Counted from the first letter of the stretch, positions 8,244 to 17,336 are shown. The stretch is DNA of 64,000 nucleotides from an uncultured Selenomonadaceae bacterium (GCA_905234195.1 CAJOFR010000004.1:62001-126000), one strand, 5' to 3'. Numbers and translations are program-made. The notes: generated from the sequence alone by a model not told the origin.

Positions 8244-8954
8244 ATGGCGATGCTTGACATTAACGACATAAACGTTTACTACGGAGCGATTCACGCGATT
8301 AAGGGCGTGAGCTTGACCGTCAACGAAGGGGAGATTGTCACGCTTATCGGAGCGAACGGCGCGGGAAAATCCACGACGCTTAGAACTATTTCCGGTCTCC
8401 TCAAGCCGAAAACCGGCACGATAAATTTTTTAGGCAAGGACATTGCCGGAATGCCCGCCCACAAAATTGTTCACGAGGGAATTTCTCAAGTTCCCGAAGG
8501 GCGCAGGATTTTTGCCGAGATGACCGTTAAAGAAAATCTCGAACTCGGCGCGTTTATCCGCAACGACAAAGACGGCATCGCGCAGGATTTAAAAATGGTC
8601 TTCGAGAGATTCCCGCGCCTCGAAGAGAGAATCAATCAGCAGGCGGGCACTCTTTCCGGCGGTGAACAACAAATGCTTGCAATGGGTCGCGCGCTTATGA
8701 GCCGCCCAAAACTTTTGCTCCTCGACGAACCTTCAATGGGGCTTGCTCCTCTTTTAATCCGCGAAATTTTTTCCATTATCGTCGACATTAACAAAGCCGG
8801 CACGACTGTTTTGCTCGTCGAACAGAACGCGAACATGGCTCTTTCCATTGCCAACCGCGCTTACGTTTTGGAGACGGGGCGCATAACTATTTCCGGCGAC
8901 GCGAAAGAACTTGCCGCAAGCGAAGATATTCGCAAGGCGTATCTCGGAGGGTAA
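8244..8954 (+). CDS. livF: Branched-chain amino-acid ABC transporter ATPase LivF
   Basis: Second ATPase of the liv transporter, 236 residues. Walker A GANGAGKST at 36-44, signature LSGGEQQMLAMGRALM, Walker B KLLLLDEPSMGLAPLL and the LivF-typical LVEQNANMALSIANRAYVLETG. ATG 8244 has AAAGGGG 9 nt upstream and lies just after the copy 3 stop (8228-8230). It closes the liv operon. The GGAGG inside its last codons is the ribosome site of the next gene. Confidence 0.95.
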   Translation: MAMLDINDINVYYGAIHAIKGVSLTVNEGEIVTLIGANGAGKSTTLRTISGLLKPKTGTINFLGKDIAGMPAHKIVHEGISQVPEGRRIFAEMTVKENLELGAFIRNDKDGIAQDLKMVFERFPRLEERINQQAGTLSGGEQQMLAMGRALMSRPKLLLLDEPSMGLAPLLIREIFSIIVDINKAGTTVLLVEQNANMALSIANRAYVLETGRITISGDAKELAASEDIRKAYLGG

Positions 8955-8957
8955 ATC

Positions 8958-10043
8958 GTGGCGGGCAATAAAAATTTAAGTTCGGCGGCGCGCGCGAAGA
9001 AGGACGAATTCTACACGCAAATCGAGGACATTGAGCGCGAACTGCGCCACGAGGACTACAGAAAATTTTTTCGCGGCAAAATTATTCTCTGCAACTGCGA
9101 CGATCCTTACGAGAGCGATTTTTTTAAGTATTTCGCCATGAACTTCAACGCGCTTGAGCTGAAAAAATTAATCGCCACTTGTTATTCCGGCTCCCCGATT
9201 TCCGGCAACGAACTTGTTTTGCCCGGCATGGAGGAATTTTATTCACGCCCGCGAAACGAAATTGCCTACAAGGTTGAAATTTCCGAGCTGAAGGACTGGA
9301 ATGGAGACGGGCGCGAAGATTTATTAGACGTCAAGCAATTTATCCAGGGGCATCCCGAAATTATCACGCCGCTGAAAGGCAACGGGGATTTTCGTTCGGC
9401 GGAATGTATCGAGATTTTAAAGCAAGCAGATGTCGTCGTGACCAACCCGCCCTTCAGTCTCTTTCGAGAATACGTCGCCCAGCTGATGAAGTACGAAAAA
9501 AAATTCGTTGTGCTCGGAAATAAAAATGCGATAACCTACAAGGAAATATTTAAACTGTTTGTGGAAAATAAAATGTTCGTCGGTTACACGCCAATGAGCA
9601 AAGAAATTTATTTTCATGTTCCGCAAAAATATATCGACGCAGGATTAGCCGCAAATAAAGACCGGTCAATTGTCAAAGTTCACGGCGAATACGTCGCAAG
9701 AAGTCAAGCGATTTGGTATACAAATATCCCGCTGAAAAAATTGCAGGAAGAAATATTTTTGGTGTTCAATTATTCGCCGGAGAAATATCCCCGCTACGAC
9801 AACTACGACGCGATTGAAGTTTCAAAGACTGCGGAAATTCCCTGCGATTATTTTGGCGTCATGGGCGTGCCGATTACTTTCCTCGACAAATATAATCCGA
9901 ATCAGTTTGAAATTTTAGGTTGCACTTACGTTTACGGCGATTGCGGTTGTCACGTCGCGGGAACTTCATGGGGCGCGAAGATTAACGGCAAAGATATTTA
10001 CAAGAGGCTTTTTATTCGGCGGAAGGGGGGATTAAATGGTTGA
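8958..10043 (+). CDS. EcoRI-family adenine-specific DNA methyltransferase (solitary)
   Basis: 361-residue protein of the EcoRI_methylase family (modification of adenine, motif IV NPPF in VVVTNPPFSLFREY, about residues 157-170). The N-terminal NLSSAARAKKDEFYTQ and the stretch GKIILCNCDDPYESDFFKYF are characteristic of this family. GTG start at 8958 with GGAGG 7 nt upstream, three nucleotides after livF stops, so it is probably co-transcribed with the transporter. No restriction endonuclease gene is adjacent; a solitary methylase is the simplest reading. It is followed by a decayed nuclease/transposase-like gene. Confidence 0.85.
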   Translation: MAGNKNLSSAARAKKDEFYTQIEDIERELRHEDYRKFFRGKIILCNCDDPYESDFFKYFAMNFNALELKKLIATCYSGSPISGNELVLPGMEEFYSRPRNEIAYKVEISELKDWNGDGREDLLDVKQFIQGHPEIITPLKGNGDFRSAECIEILKQADVVVTNPPFSLFREYVAQLMKYEKKFVVLGNKNAITYKEIFKLFVENKMFVGYTPMSKEIYFHVPQKYIDAGLAANKDRSIVKVHGEYVARSQAIWYTNIPLKKLQEEIFLVFNYSPEKYPRYDNYDAIEVSKTAEIPCDYFGVMGVPITFLDKYNPNQFEILGCTYVYGDCGCHVAGTSWGAKINGKDIYKRLFIRRKGGLNG

Positions 10044-10509
10044 CATAGAGCTGATAAATCAAAAATCCGGAGCGCGAAAAGGTTATTGAGGCGCGTTTGG
10101 ACAGCAAGGGCGTGCGGCTTGATGTTTACGTCGAGGACGAGAATGAGCGTTCGTTTAATTTGGAGATGCAGATTTCGGAAGTCGACAAATTGGAAAAGAG
10201 GATGCGTTATTATCAAGGGCTTTTGGATTTGGACAAATTGAAACGGGGCGCGCGGTACAAGACTTTGGGGGAGTCGTACATAATTTTATTCAAAATCGGT
10301 GAGAACACCCCCGCCTCTTTAGGCGGGAGTAGTTCAAGACGGTCGAAGTTTTGATGCAGGAAAGGGAAGACCGCGCACGCGTGGAAGGTCGCTTGAAGGA
10401 AAAATTTGCACCGATAAAAAGACTTTTGGCGGCGAAAGTACCAATCAAAGACATAATGAAATTTGCGGATTGTAGCGAAGAAGAAATTTTGCTTGCCGAA
10501 AAAAATTAA
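10036..10509 (+). pseudogene. Remnant of an Rpn/PD-(D/E)XK nuclease family transposase gene
   Basis: Pieces of one protein appear in different frames. A stretch near 10070-10300 reads EKVIEARLDSKGVRLDVYVED, then FNLEMQ, KRMRYYQGLLD and SYIILFKIG, the core of the Rpn/PDDEXK transposase family. After a short inverted repeat (CCCGCC/GGCGGG near 10307-10330) the frame is lost. The C-terminal piece restarts at 10353 with EREDRARVEGRLKEKFAPIKRLL and ends at 10509. The usual N-terminal FKxxFG region is missing. It is a non-functional relic beside the solitary methylase. Confidence 0.65.
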
Positions 10510-10543
10510 CAGGGACTTTTTAAAATGAAAGGGGTTTTGTATT

Positions 10544-11998
10544 TTGAAAAAAATTCGTACACGTTTTGCGCCGAGCCCGACGGGCTACATGCACATTGGA
10601 AATTTGCGCACAGCTCTTTATGCTTATCTTTTTGCGAAATCTCAACACGGGGATTTTATTTTGCGGATTGAGGACACAGACCGCGCCCGCTACGTTGCCG
10701 ACGCCGTCGAGTTTATCGAAAAGACTTTGGCGGCGGCGAAAATTATTCCCGACGAGGGACCTCATCACGGCGGGGAGTTTGGTCCTTACGTTCAGAGCGA
10801 GCGCATGGAAATTTATAAAAAGTACGCTGAACAACTCGTCGAATCCGGTCACGCCTACCGCTGCTTTTGCGTGAACGACGAGCCCGAAAATAATTCCGAC
10901 GATAAAAAATTCGGCGGCTATAATCGTCACTGCAGAGACCTGCCCGCCGCCGAAATCGAAAAAAATCTTGCCGAAGGTAAACCCTACGTCATTCGGCAGA
11001 AGATGCCGCTCACCGGAGAGACGACTTTTTTCGACGTCCTTCACGGAAATATCACCATTGCAAATTCTGAACTCGAAGACCAGGTTTTGTTGAAGAGTGA
11101 CGGGATGCCGACGTACAATTTTGCGAACGTCGTCGACGATCATTTAATGGAGATAAGTCATATAATTCGCGGCACGGAATTTATCACGTCGACGCCGAAA
11201 CACGTTTTGCTTTACAAATTTTTTGGCTGGGAACTGCCGACTTTCATTCACCTTGCTCCGGTCATGGGAAAATCTCCCGACGGCACTGTTTCCAAACTCA
11301 GCAAACGTCACGGCGCAACGAGTTTCAATGACTTAATCGAAGCCGGCTACCTGCCCGAAGTTATCACGAATTACGTCGCGCTTTTGGGCTGGAACCCGAA
11401 AACCAACCAGGAAATTTTTTCCATGAACGAGCTGATTGAAAAATTTAATCTCGAAGGCTTGAGCAAGTCGCCCGCCGTTTTCGATTATGATAAACTCGAT
11501 TGGATGAGCGGCGAATATTTTAAAGCAATGACTGACGAAAATTTTGCGGAGGCGGCTGATAAATTTTTCGGCGCGCTGGACGAAAATCTTTCGGCGAAAA
11601 AAGTTTACCTTTCAAGTTTACTGAAAACGCGCGTCAATCGTCTTAGCCAAATTCCCGACACGATAAAATTTTTGCAGGTCATGCCGCCCCTCGACGCGGA
11701 ACTTTTCATTAACAAGCGCAACAAAGTCACCGTCGAAAAGTCAATCGAAATTATTACGCCCGCGCTCAAAATTTTGGAAGGCGTCGAAAATTGGACGGTC
11801 GACGCGCTCAACGAAAAAATCTTCGCGTTCGTCGAAGAGTCCGGCTTGAAAATGGGGACGGTCATGTGGCCGCTGCGCATTGCTCTTTCCGGACAAAAAG
11901 TTACTCCCGGCGGCGTCACCGAAATTTTATTTCTGCTCGGTCGCGAAGAATCTTTCCGCCGCTTAAATTCCGCGCTGGAGTTCCTCAAAAAATCATGA
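10544..11998 (+). CDS. gltX: Glutamyl-tRNA synthetase
   Basis: Class I aminoacyl-tRNA synthetase that charges tRNA-Glu (possibly also tRNA-Gln for the amidotransferase route). 484 residues. The HIGH-like motif HIGN is at 17-20 in FAPSPTGYMHIGNLRTALY, and the KMSKS loop appears as SKLSKRHG near residue 250. The C-terminal anticodon-binding region is present in full. TTG start at 10544, with AAAGGGG 9 nt upstream. Its stop overlaps the ATG of uvrC (ATGA at 11995-11998), so the two are translationally coupled. Confidence 0.96.
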   Translation: MKKIRTRFAPSPTGYMHIGNLRTALYAYLFAKSQHGDFILRIEDTDRARYVADAVEFIEKTLAAAKIIPDEGPHHGGEFGPYVQSERMEIYKKYAEQLVESGHAYRCFCVNDEPENNSDDKKFGGYNRHCRDLPAAEIEKNLAEGKPYVIRQKMPLTGETTFFDVLHGNITIANSELEDQVLLKSDGMPTYNFANVVDDHLMEISHIIRGTEFITSTPKHVLLYKFFGWELPTFIHLAPVMGKSPDGTVSKLSKRHGATSFNDLIEAGYLPEVITNYVALLGWNPKTNQEIFSMNELIEKFNLEGLSKSPAVFDYDKLDWMSGEYFKAMTDENFAEAADKFFGALDENLSAKKVYLSSLLKTRVNRLSQIPDTIKFLQVMPPLDAELFINKRNKVTVEKSIEIITPALKILEGVENWTVDALNEKIFAFVEESGLKMGTVMWPLRIALSGQKVTPGGVTEILFLLGREESFRRLNSALEFLKKS

Positions 11999-13776
11999 GC
12001 CCGCTCGAAGAAAAACTGAAGACCTTGCCCGATTCGCCCGGCGTTTATATCATGAAGGACGCGCAGGGGAAAATTATTTACGTCGGCAAGGCGGTTATCC
12101 TGAAAAATCGCGTGCGGCAATATTTTCATTCGCAGAAGAATCACGGCGCGAAGGTCAAGGCGATGGTCGCGAAAATCGCTGACTTTGAAACGATTGTCAC
12201 CGCGTCCGAAGTCGAGGCTCTGATTTTGGAATGTAACTTGATAAAAAAGCACCGCCCGCGCTACAATATCAGCTTGAAGGACGACAAAAGCTATCCTTAT
12301 TTAAAATTGACGCTCAACGAAAATTTTCCGCGTGTCTTCGTGACGCGGCGGGTGGAGAAGGATGGCGCGCGATACTTCGGTCCGTACACGAGCGGGCTTG
12401 CCGTCAAGGAGGCGTTGGAGCTTTTGCGGAAGATTTTTCCTCTGCGGACGTGCAAAAATTTCGCGAAACGTCCTTGCCTCGAATTTCATATCAAGCGTTG
12501 TCCTGCGCCGTGCGCGGGAAAAATTTCGCGGGAGGATTATGCGCATTTCGTCAAGGCGACAGAAAAATTTTTGGAAGGTCACACGACCGAAGTCGAAAAA
12601 AATTTGACGAGCGAGATGCTTGCGGCGGCGGACGATTTAAATTTTGAGCTTGCGGCGAAATTGCGGGACATTCTCCTTGCCGTCAAAAAGATTTCCGAAA
12701 AGCAGAAGATTGTTACCGACGCCGGAGACCTTGACGCGATCGGATTGGCGCGTCTTAATTCCGAAGTCTGCGCGCAGATTTTTTTTGTACGCGACGGAAA
12801 AGTTACGGGGCGCGAAAGTTTTTTGTTGAGTGGCGCGTTCGACGAGCCCGATGAAAAAGTTATCGCCGAGTTTATCAAACAGTACTACAGCCGGACGAAA
12901 ATTTCTGTGGCGGAAATTTTGTTGCCGGTTGCTCTTGCCGAAGACGACGCGAAAATTTTGGGCGAATGGCTTGCCGCGAAAATCGTCGAGCCAAAACGCG
13001 GCGTCAAGCGTTCCATTGTCGAGATGGCTAACGAAAACGCCGAAAGGTTTTTGTCAGAAAGGAACGCGCGGCGCGAACTGAATCACGATAGGACGATTGG
13101 CGCGGTCGAGGAGCTGCAAAAATATTTGCACTTGCCGAAACTGCCGCGTCGTATGGAGTGCTTCGACATTTCGCACATTCAGGGCGCGGAAACTGTGGCG
13201 TCAATGGTTGTCTTTGAAGACGGCGTGCCCGACAAAAAAAGTTATCGCCGCTACAAAATTCTTTCGACGGATGGCAAGCCTGATGATTTTCTTTCGATGC
13301 GCGAAGTTACGAGCCGACGCTACGGGAAATTGACGGCGGACGAACTTCCGGATTTGATTGTTATCGACGGCGGCATCGGTCAGCTAAATTCCGCGCTGGA
13401 AATTATTCGCGGTTTCGGGCACAAAGTTCCCGTCGTCAGTTTGGCGAAACAGTTTGAATTGGTTTTCGTCGAAGGTGATTCGACGCCGGTTGTACTTCCG
13501 AGCGGCAGTCAGTCACTTTATTTAATGCAGAGGATTCGCGACGAGGCTCACCGTTTTGCGATAACTTACCACAGAAAACTTCGGCGGGCGCGAAATTTAA
13601 AATCCGAACTTGATAATATTGTCGGGATTGGTCCGAAGAGGCGCGCGGAGCTTTTTAAAAAATTCGGCACGCTGGAAAAAATAAAGTCCGCGTCGATTGA
13701 CGACCTCTTGACAGTTTCGAGCATGAATCGTCCTGCCGCTGAGTCTTTGAAAAATTTTTTCGCTACGAAGATTTAA
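11995..13776 (+). CDS. uvrC: Excinuclease ABC subunit C
   Basis: Nucleotide-excision repair endonuclease that makes both incisions after UvrAB binding. 593 residues. GIY-YIG domain at the N-terminus (GVYIM 16-20, IIYVGK 27-32), a UVR motif (about 200-235, ADDLNFELAAKLRD), the RNase H-like UvrC domain with CFDISHIQG and VIDGGIGQL, and a helix-hairpin-helix tail (VGIGPKRRAELFKKFG). The start is the ATG that overlaps the gltX stop; a longer reading upstream would lie inside gltX. The operon ends in a structured repeat at 13791-13889. Confidence 0.96.
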   Translation: MSPLEEKLKTLPDSPGVYIMKDAQGKIIYVGKAVILKNRVRQYFHSQKNHGAKVKAMVAKIADFETIVTASEVEALILECNLIKKHRPRYNISLKDDKSYPYLKLTLNENFPRVFVTRRVEKDGARYFGPYTSGLAVKEALELLRKIFPLRTCKNFAKRPCLEFHIKRCPAPCAGKISREDYAHFVKATEKFLEGHTTEVEKNLTSEMLAAADDLNFELAAKLRDILLAVKKISEKQKIVTDAGDLDAIGLARLNSEVCAQIFFVRDGKVTGRESFLLSGAFDEPDEKVIAEFIKQYYSRTKISVAEILLPVALAEDDAKILGEWLAAKIVEPKRGVKRSIVEMANENAERFLSERNARRELNHDRTIGAVEELQKYLHLPKLPRRMECFDISHIQGAETVASMVVFEDGVPDKKSYRRYKILSTDGKPDDFLSMREVTSRRYGKLTADELPDLIVIDGGIGQLNSALEIIRGFGHKVPVVSLAKQFELVFVEGDSTPVVLPSGSQSLYLMQRIRDEAHRFAITYHRKLRRARNLKSELDNIVGIGPKRRAELFKKFGTLEKIKSASIDDLLTVSSMNRPAAESLKNFFATKI

Positions 13777-13790
13777 GAAGAGGGAGGGGA

Positions 13791-13889
13791 GGCCGTCATG
13801 GATGACGGCCTTGCCCGCGTTGATTGCGTGATGCAATCTCAGCGGGCGATTTTTCTTTTGTTACTTTTCTTTTTCTAAAAAAGAAAAGT
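13791..13889 (+). repeat. Structured intergenic repeat, copy 1 (three-hairpin REP/MITE-like)
   Basis: Three consecutive hairpins: GGCCGTC/GACGGCC (13791-13810); GCCCGC/GCGGGC with an inner GATTGC/GCAATC stem (13813-13847); and ACTTTTCTTTTT/AAAAAGAAAAGT (13863-13889). The same three-part plan recurs at 50883-50980 and, inverted, at 63522-63612. The stem sequences have changed together so that pairing is kept. It may also end the uvrC transcript. Confidence 0.75.
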
Positions 13890-13929
13890 TATCAAGGGTC
13901 AAGTGATTAGAGAAAAGAGAAAAATTTTC

Positions 13930-13958
13930 TTGCCGATTTTATTACGAGACCTTATAAT
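13930..13958 (+). promoter_or_regulatory. Promoter for yaaR-holB-ricT-trmN6
   Basis: TTGCCG at 13930-13935, a 17-nt spacer and a perfect TATAAT at 13953-13958, 24 nt before the yaaR start. Confidence 0.65.
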
Positions 13959-13981
13959 TTTACCGAAAGCAGGTGGATAAA

Positions 13982-14437
13982 ATGGCGGTAAAAATTGGAA
14001 GCATGCCGACAACCGGTTCGCCCTTCGAGATCCCTCGCGGGCAAGGCGAACACGTTTTTGAAAAAGATAATTCATTTTCCAACGAACTTTTGGAGCAACA
14101 GCACGACGGATTTTCTCACGAGGAAATGGAGGCGATGCTCAAAAAAATCGACGAGCAGGCGGGCAAACTCAGTCGCACTCCAACCTACGAAGAACTGCGC
14201 GAATATCGCACGATGATTAAAAATTTTGTCGGCGCGGCTGTCAGCAACATGTACGAGCTTAGCACGCAAGCCGGCTGGGACAGAATGGGGCGGCAGCGCG
14301 TTTATACGACTGTCCGAAAAATCGACCGCAAGCTCGAAGATATGGCGGAGAAAATCCGTCTGGGTCAAGCCGACAAACTCGACGTCATTGCCAGCCACGA
14401 CGCCATTCGCGGCATGCTCGTGGATCTCTACATGTAA
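13982..14437 (+). CDS. yaaR: YaaR-like DUF327 protein
   Basis: 151-residue protein matching the DUF327/YaaR family by length, by the conserved YEELREYRTMIKNFVGAAV region and by its position directly before holB and ricT, as in many Bacillota. Function is not established; it is a cytoplasmic, mostly helical protein. ATG 13982 is preferred because AGGTGG lies 6 nt upstream; an in-frame GTG at 13973 overlaps that site. The tail (KIDRKLEDMAEKIRLGQ...IRGMLVDLYM) is typical of the family. The tmk gene that often precedes it in this block is absent here. Confidence 0.85.
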   Translation: MAVKIGSMPTTGSPFEIPRGQGEHVFEKDNSFSNELLEQQHDGFSHEEMEAMLKKIDEQAGKLSRTPTYEELREYRTMIKNFVGAAVSNMYELSTQAGWDRMGRQRVYTTVRKIDRKLEDMAEKIRLGQADKLDVIASHDAIRGMLVDLYM

Positions 14438-14443
14438 AATTTT

Positions 14444-15439
14444 ATGGACAGCTGGAAAAATATTATCGGTCACTCGTCAAAAATCGATTGGCTGAAAAAA
14501 AGTATCGCCGATAAAAAATTTCCGCACGCGGTGATCTTTTCGGGCGTCGAAGGTATCGGCAAGAAAAAGGTCGCTGAAATTTGCGCGGCGTCTATTTTGT
14601 GTGAAGAAAATTCCGGCGGCGAACCCTGCGGAGTTTGTCCGAGCTGTCGGCTGATGGCGGCGGGCAGTCACCCCGATTTTCACCTTGTCGCGCCGGAAGA
14701 GACGAAGACCACACGAAATATTAAAATCGCGCAAATCAGAAGTATTCAGAACGAGGCGGCGTTAAAGCCCCTGCAATCCGCTAATCGTGTCGTCGTGATT
14801 GACGGCGCGGAGTTTATGAACAATCCGGCGGCAAATTGTCTGCTGAAGACTTTGGAGGAGCCGCCGAGCCAAACAATTTTTATTTTAATTACGGCGAACC
14901 GCGCGGGGCTTTTGATGACGATGCGTTCGCGTTGCGTGACGGTAAACTTTGAAAAATTGACTGCCGAGCAAATAAAATCCGCGCTCCTCCAAAATGAAAT
15001 TGATTCTTCGCAGGCAGAAAAAATTTCTCTTATTTCCGGAGGCAGTCTTGGGCGGGCGATGTCTTTGGCAAAATCCGGCGGCTACGAGCTGCGCGAAACG
15101 GCTCTTGATTTGATTGAGCGCGTTTGTCTGAAAAAATTTACCAACGAAGATATTTTCTCGAAGGGCGCGCAAATTTCCGAGTGGTCGCGCGAACAATTTT
15201 TCGACTTCGTGACTTATATCCAAAAAATTTTGCGCGACGTCTTTTTAATCGGGCAGGCGAAACTTTTTAATCCGGATCTTGAAGAGCGGCTTGGCGAAAT
15301 AAAAATTTCCGACGCGCAGATTTTCAAAATGATAGACGCGGGCAACGAAACTCAACGGCGAATAAAATCAAACGCGAGCTTGAGACTTCTTGCCGAAGCT
15401 TATTTTTTGCGGCTGAAAATGACAGCCAGAAAACTTTAA
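14444..15439 (+). CDS. holB: DNA polymerase III subunit delta'
   Basis: Clamp-loader subunit, 331 residues, AAA+ fold. Walker-A-like GVEGIGKKKVA near residues 34-44, a four-cysteine zinc module (ILCEENSGGEPCGVCPSC, about 51-68), and the sensor region LLKTLEEPPSQTIFILIT followed by the arginine-finger motif MRSRC. The Walker A loop lacks the normal GKT/S serine or threonine (GKKK), as is usual for delta', which does not hydrolyse ATP. Starts 6 nt after yaaR ends. Confidence 0.93.
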   Translation: MDSWKNIIGHSSKIDWLKKSIADKKFPHAVIFSGVEGIGKKKVAEICAASILCEENSGGEPCGVCPSCRLMAAGSHPDFHLVAPEETKTTRNIKIAQIRSIQNEAALKPLQSANRVVVIDGAEFMNNPAANCLLKTLEEPPSQTIFILITANRAGLLMTMRSRCVTVNFEKLTAEQIKSALLQNEIDSSQAEKISLISGGSLGRAMSLAKSGGYELRETALDLIERVCLKKFTNEDIFSKGAQISEWSREQFFDFVTYIQKILRDVFLIGQAKLFNPDLEERLGEIKISDAQIFKMIDAGNETQRRIKSNASLRLLAEAYFLRLKMTARKL

Positions 15440-15453
15440 ACGAAAGGATTTTT

Positions 15454-16596
15454 ATGGAACAAAAAGTTATAGGCGTTCGTTTTAAAAAAGCCGGGAAGAT
15501 TTATTTTTTTGACCCCGGCGACGACGAAATAGAAAAGGGCGATTCGGTTATCGTGGAGACGGCGCGCGGGCTGGAGTGCGGAGACGTGGTTATCGGCGTG
15601 CGCACAATGGAAGTTTCGGACGAGCCCGAATGTCCTATCGCGCAGGGGGTTCGCAGGATTCACCGCAAGGCGACGAAGGCTGACCTCACGCGCGTGGCTG
15701 AAAACCGCGCCAAAGAAAAAAAGGCGTTCGATATTTGTGTGGAAAAAATTTCCGAGCACGGCTTGCCGATGAATTTAATCAACGTGGCGTATACTTTCGA
15801 CGTCAACAAAATTATTTTTTACTTCACGGCGGACGGGCGCGTTGATTTTCGCGCGCTTGTTCGGGATTTGGCGTACATTTTTCATACGCGCATTGAACTG
15901 CGGCAAGTGGGAGTGCGTGACGAGGCAAAACTTTTGGGCGGCGTCGGTTGTTGCGGGCGTCCTCTTTGTTGCGCGACCTTTCTTGGGGATTTTGCGCCGG
16001 TGTCCATTCGCATGGCTAAGGAACAAAATTTATCGCTGAACCCCACAAAAATTTCCGGCATATGCGGGCGGCTCCTATGCTGTCTGAAATACGAGAGCGA
16101 TTTTTATCACGAAAGCTATATCGAAAATAATCAGGACTTCCGCCCGAAAAAAGGTGACCGCGTTGTTTTGGCGGACGGCGAGGGCGAAGTTAAATTCACG
16201 AACAATTCTAAGAGAATCGCGACGATTTTGCTGGACAACGGCGAAACAGTGACGGCGAGTTGGGAAGATTTATTGCCGGCTGACAACGGGAACGAAGTGC
16301 CGCCCGTCGTGAAAATTCCCGCGCCAATCGAAGAGACCGAGACAAAAATTTTGGAGTCCGCCGACACAAAAATTGAGGCTCCGATTTATCCGCCGCCCGC
16401 CAAAAATCAGGAGCAACCCCCCGCCGAAAATTATTTTGACAGGCAGAAAAAACCTAATCGCCGAAAAGATTATAAAAAAAATCCCCGCGTCGAAAGCCAT
16501 GACGAAAACCGCGTTGAAAATCTCTACGAAAAGCCCGGCAAAGGTTTTAAACGCCCGCCGCGCAGAACTTTCAAGCCGAAAGATTTTAGAAAATGA
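15454..16596 (+). CDS. ricT: RicT/YaaT PSP1-domain protein
   Basis: 380 residues. The N-terminal PSP1 domain carries the cysteine clusters GCCGRPLCCATFL and CGRLLCCLKYE (about residues 168-180 and 204-215), known in Bacillus RicT to help bind Fe-S clusters in the RicAFT complex that promotes RNase Y-dependent mRNA processing, competence and sporulation phosphorelay. The C-terminal 110 residues are basic, proline-rich and disordered (KKPNRRKDYKKNPR), an extension seen in several anaerobes. ATG 15454 has GAAAGGA 6 nt upstream. It overlaps trmN6 by 4 nt. Confidence 0.92.
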   Translation: MEQKVIGVRFKKAGKIYFFDPGDDEIEKGDSVIVETARGLECGDVVIGVRTMEVSDEPECPIAQGVRRIHRKATKADLTRVAENRAKEKKAFDICVEKISEHGLPMNLINVAYTFDVNKIIFYFTADGRVDFRALVRDLAYIFHTRIELRQVGVRDEAKLLGGVGCCGRPLCCATFLGDFAPVSIRMAKEQNLSLNPTKISGICGRLLCCLKYESDFYHESYIENNQDFRPKKGDRVVLADGEGEVKFTNNSKRIATILLDNGETVTASWEDLLPADNGNEVPPVVKIPAPIEETETKILESADTKIEAPIYPPPAKNQEQPPAENYFDRQKKPNRRKDYKKNPRVESHDENRVENLYEKPGKGFKRPPRRTFKPKDFRK

Positions 16597-17333
16597 ATTT
16601 GAAATTGCAAGAAGGTGAACGCCTCGACGACTTGATGAAATCCGGGCGCATGATTATTCAAAACGAGAGGGAATTTTGTTTTTCGATGGACTCTGTTTTA
16701 ATTTCGCACTTCCCGCATTTCAAAAAATCTTTCAAGGTTTTGGATTTGGGGACGGGCACGGGAGTTATCCCGCTTTTAATTGCGGACGAAGTCGAAAAAA
16801 TCTGCGCGATTGAATTAAATTCGCGTATGGCTGAAACTGCGCGGCGCAACGTCGAAATAAATAACCTGTCTGAAAAAATTTCCGTCGTCGAGGGGGATTA
16901 TCGGCAGCACCGAAAAATTTTTCGCGCGGAGAGTTTTGATTTGGTTATCGCCAATCCGCCGTATGTTCCCGTGAAAGACGGGGAGGTTAATAAATTGACG
17001 GGCGTTGCGCGGGCGCGGCACGAGTTCACCGCGACGCTGGAAGATGTGGTGACTGCCGCGAGGTTTGTGCTGAAATTTCACGGCGTCTTCTGTATGATTC
17101 ACCTTGCGTCAAGATTGAGCGAGATTGTCGACGCGCTGCACCGCCACCAACTCGAAATGAAACGCCTGCAAATGATTCAGCCGAAGCCGAAAAAAAATGC
17201 AAACCTGGTTATGATTGAATCGGTCGTCGGCGCGAACACGGGTAGTTTGAAAATTTTGCCGCCGCTGGTGATTCACGAGGAGGACGGCTCTTACACGGAG
17301 GAAGTGAAAAAAATTTACGGACTGGAGGGTTAA
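16593..17333 (+). CDS. trmN6: tRNA1(Val) (adenine(37)-N6)-methyltransferase (TrmN6/YabB-like)
   Basis: SAM-dependent methyltransferase of 246 residues. Motif I DLGTGTG at 51-57 and the N6-adenine catalytic motif NPPYVPV at 121-127. It is the YabB/YfiC family, conserved between ricT and rsmI in Bacillota, and is expected to methylate A37 of a tRNA; the exact substrate is inferred from family. The ATG at 16593 overlaps the ricT stop (ATGA), which decides the start. Confidence 0.9.
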   Translation: MNLKLQEGERLDDLMKSGRMIIQNEREFCFSMDSVLISHFPHFKKSFKVLDLGTGTGVIPLLIADEVEKICAIELNSRMAETARRNVEINNLSEKISVVEGDYRQHRKIFRAESFDLVIANPPYVPVKDGEVNKLTGVARARHEFTATLEDVVTAARFVLKFHGVFCMIHLASRLSEIVDALHRHQLEMKRLQMIQPKPKKNANLVMIESVVGANTGSLKILPPLVIHEEDGSYTEEVKKIYGLEG

Positions 17334-17336
17334 AAA

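Noticed and set aside
7241..8269. 342-codon minus-strand frame across acyltransferase copy 3 and the livF start
   Set aside because: Mirror frame of an intact plus-strand gene, no recognisable domain, and part of it repeats at copies 1 and 2 because those genes repeat.
11791..11994. Upstream extension of uvrC
   Set aside because: It lies wholly inside gltX; the ATG at 11995 overlaps the gltX stop and gives the standard UvrC N-terminus.
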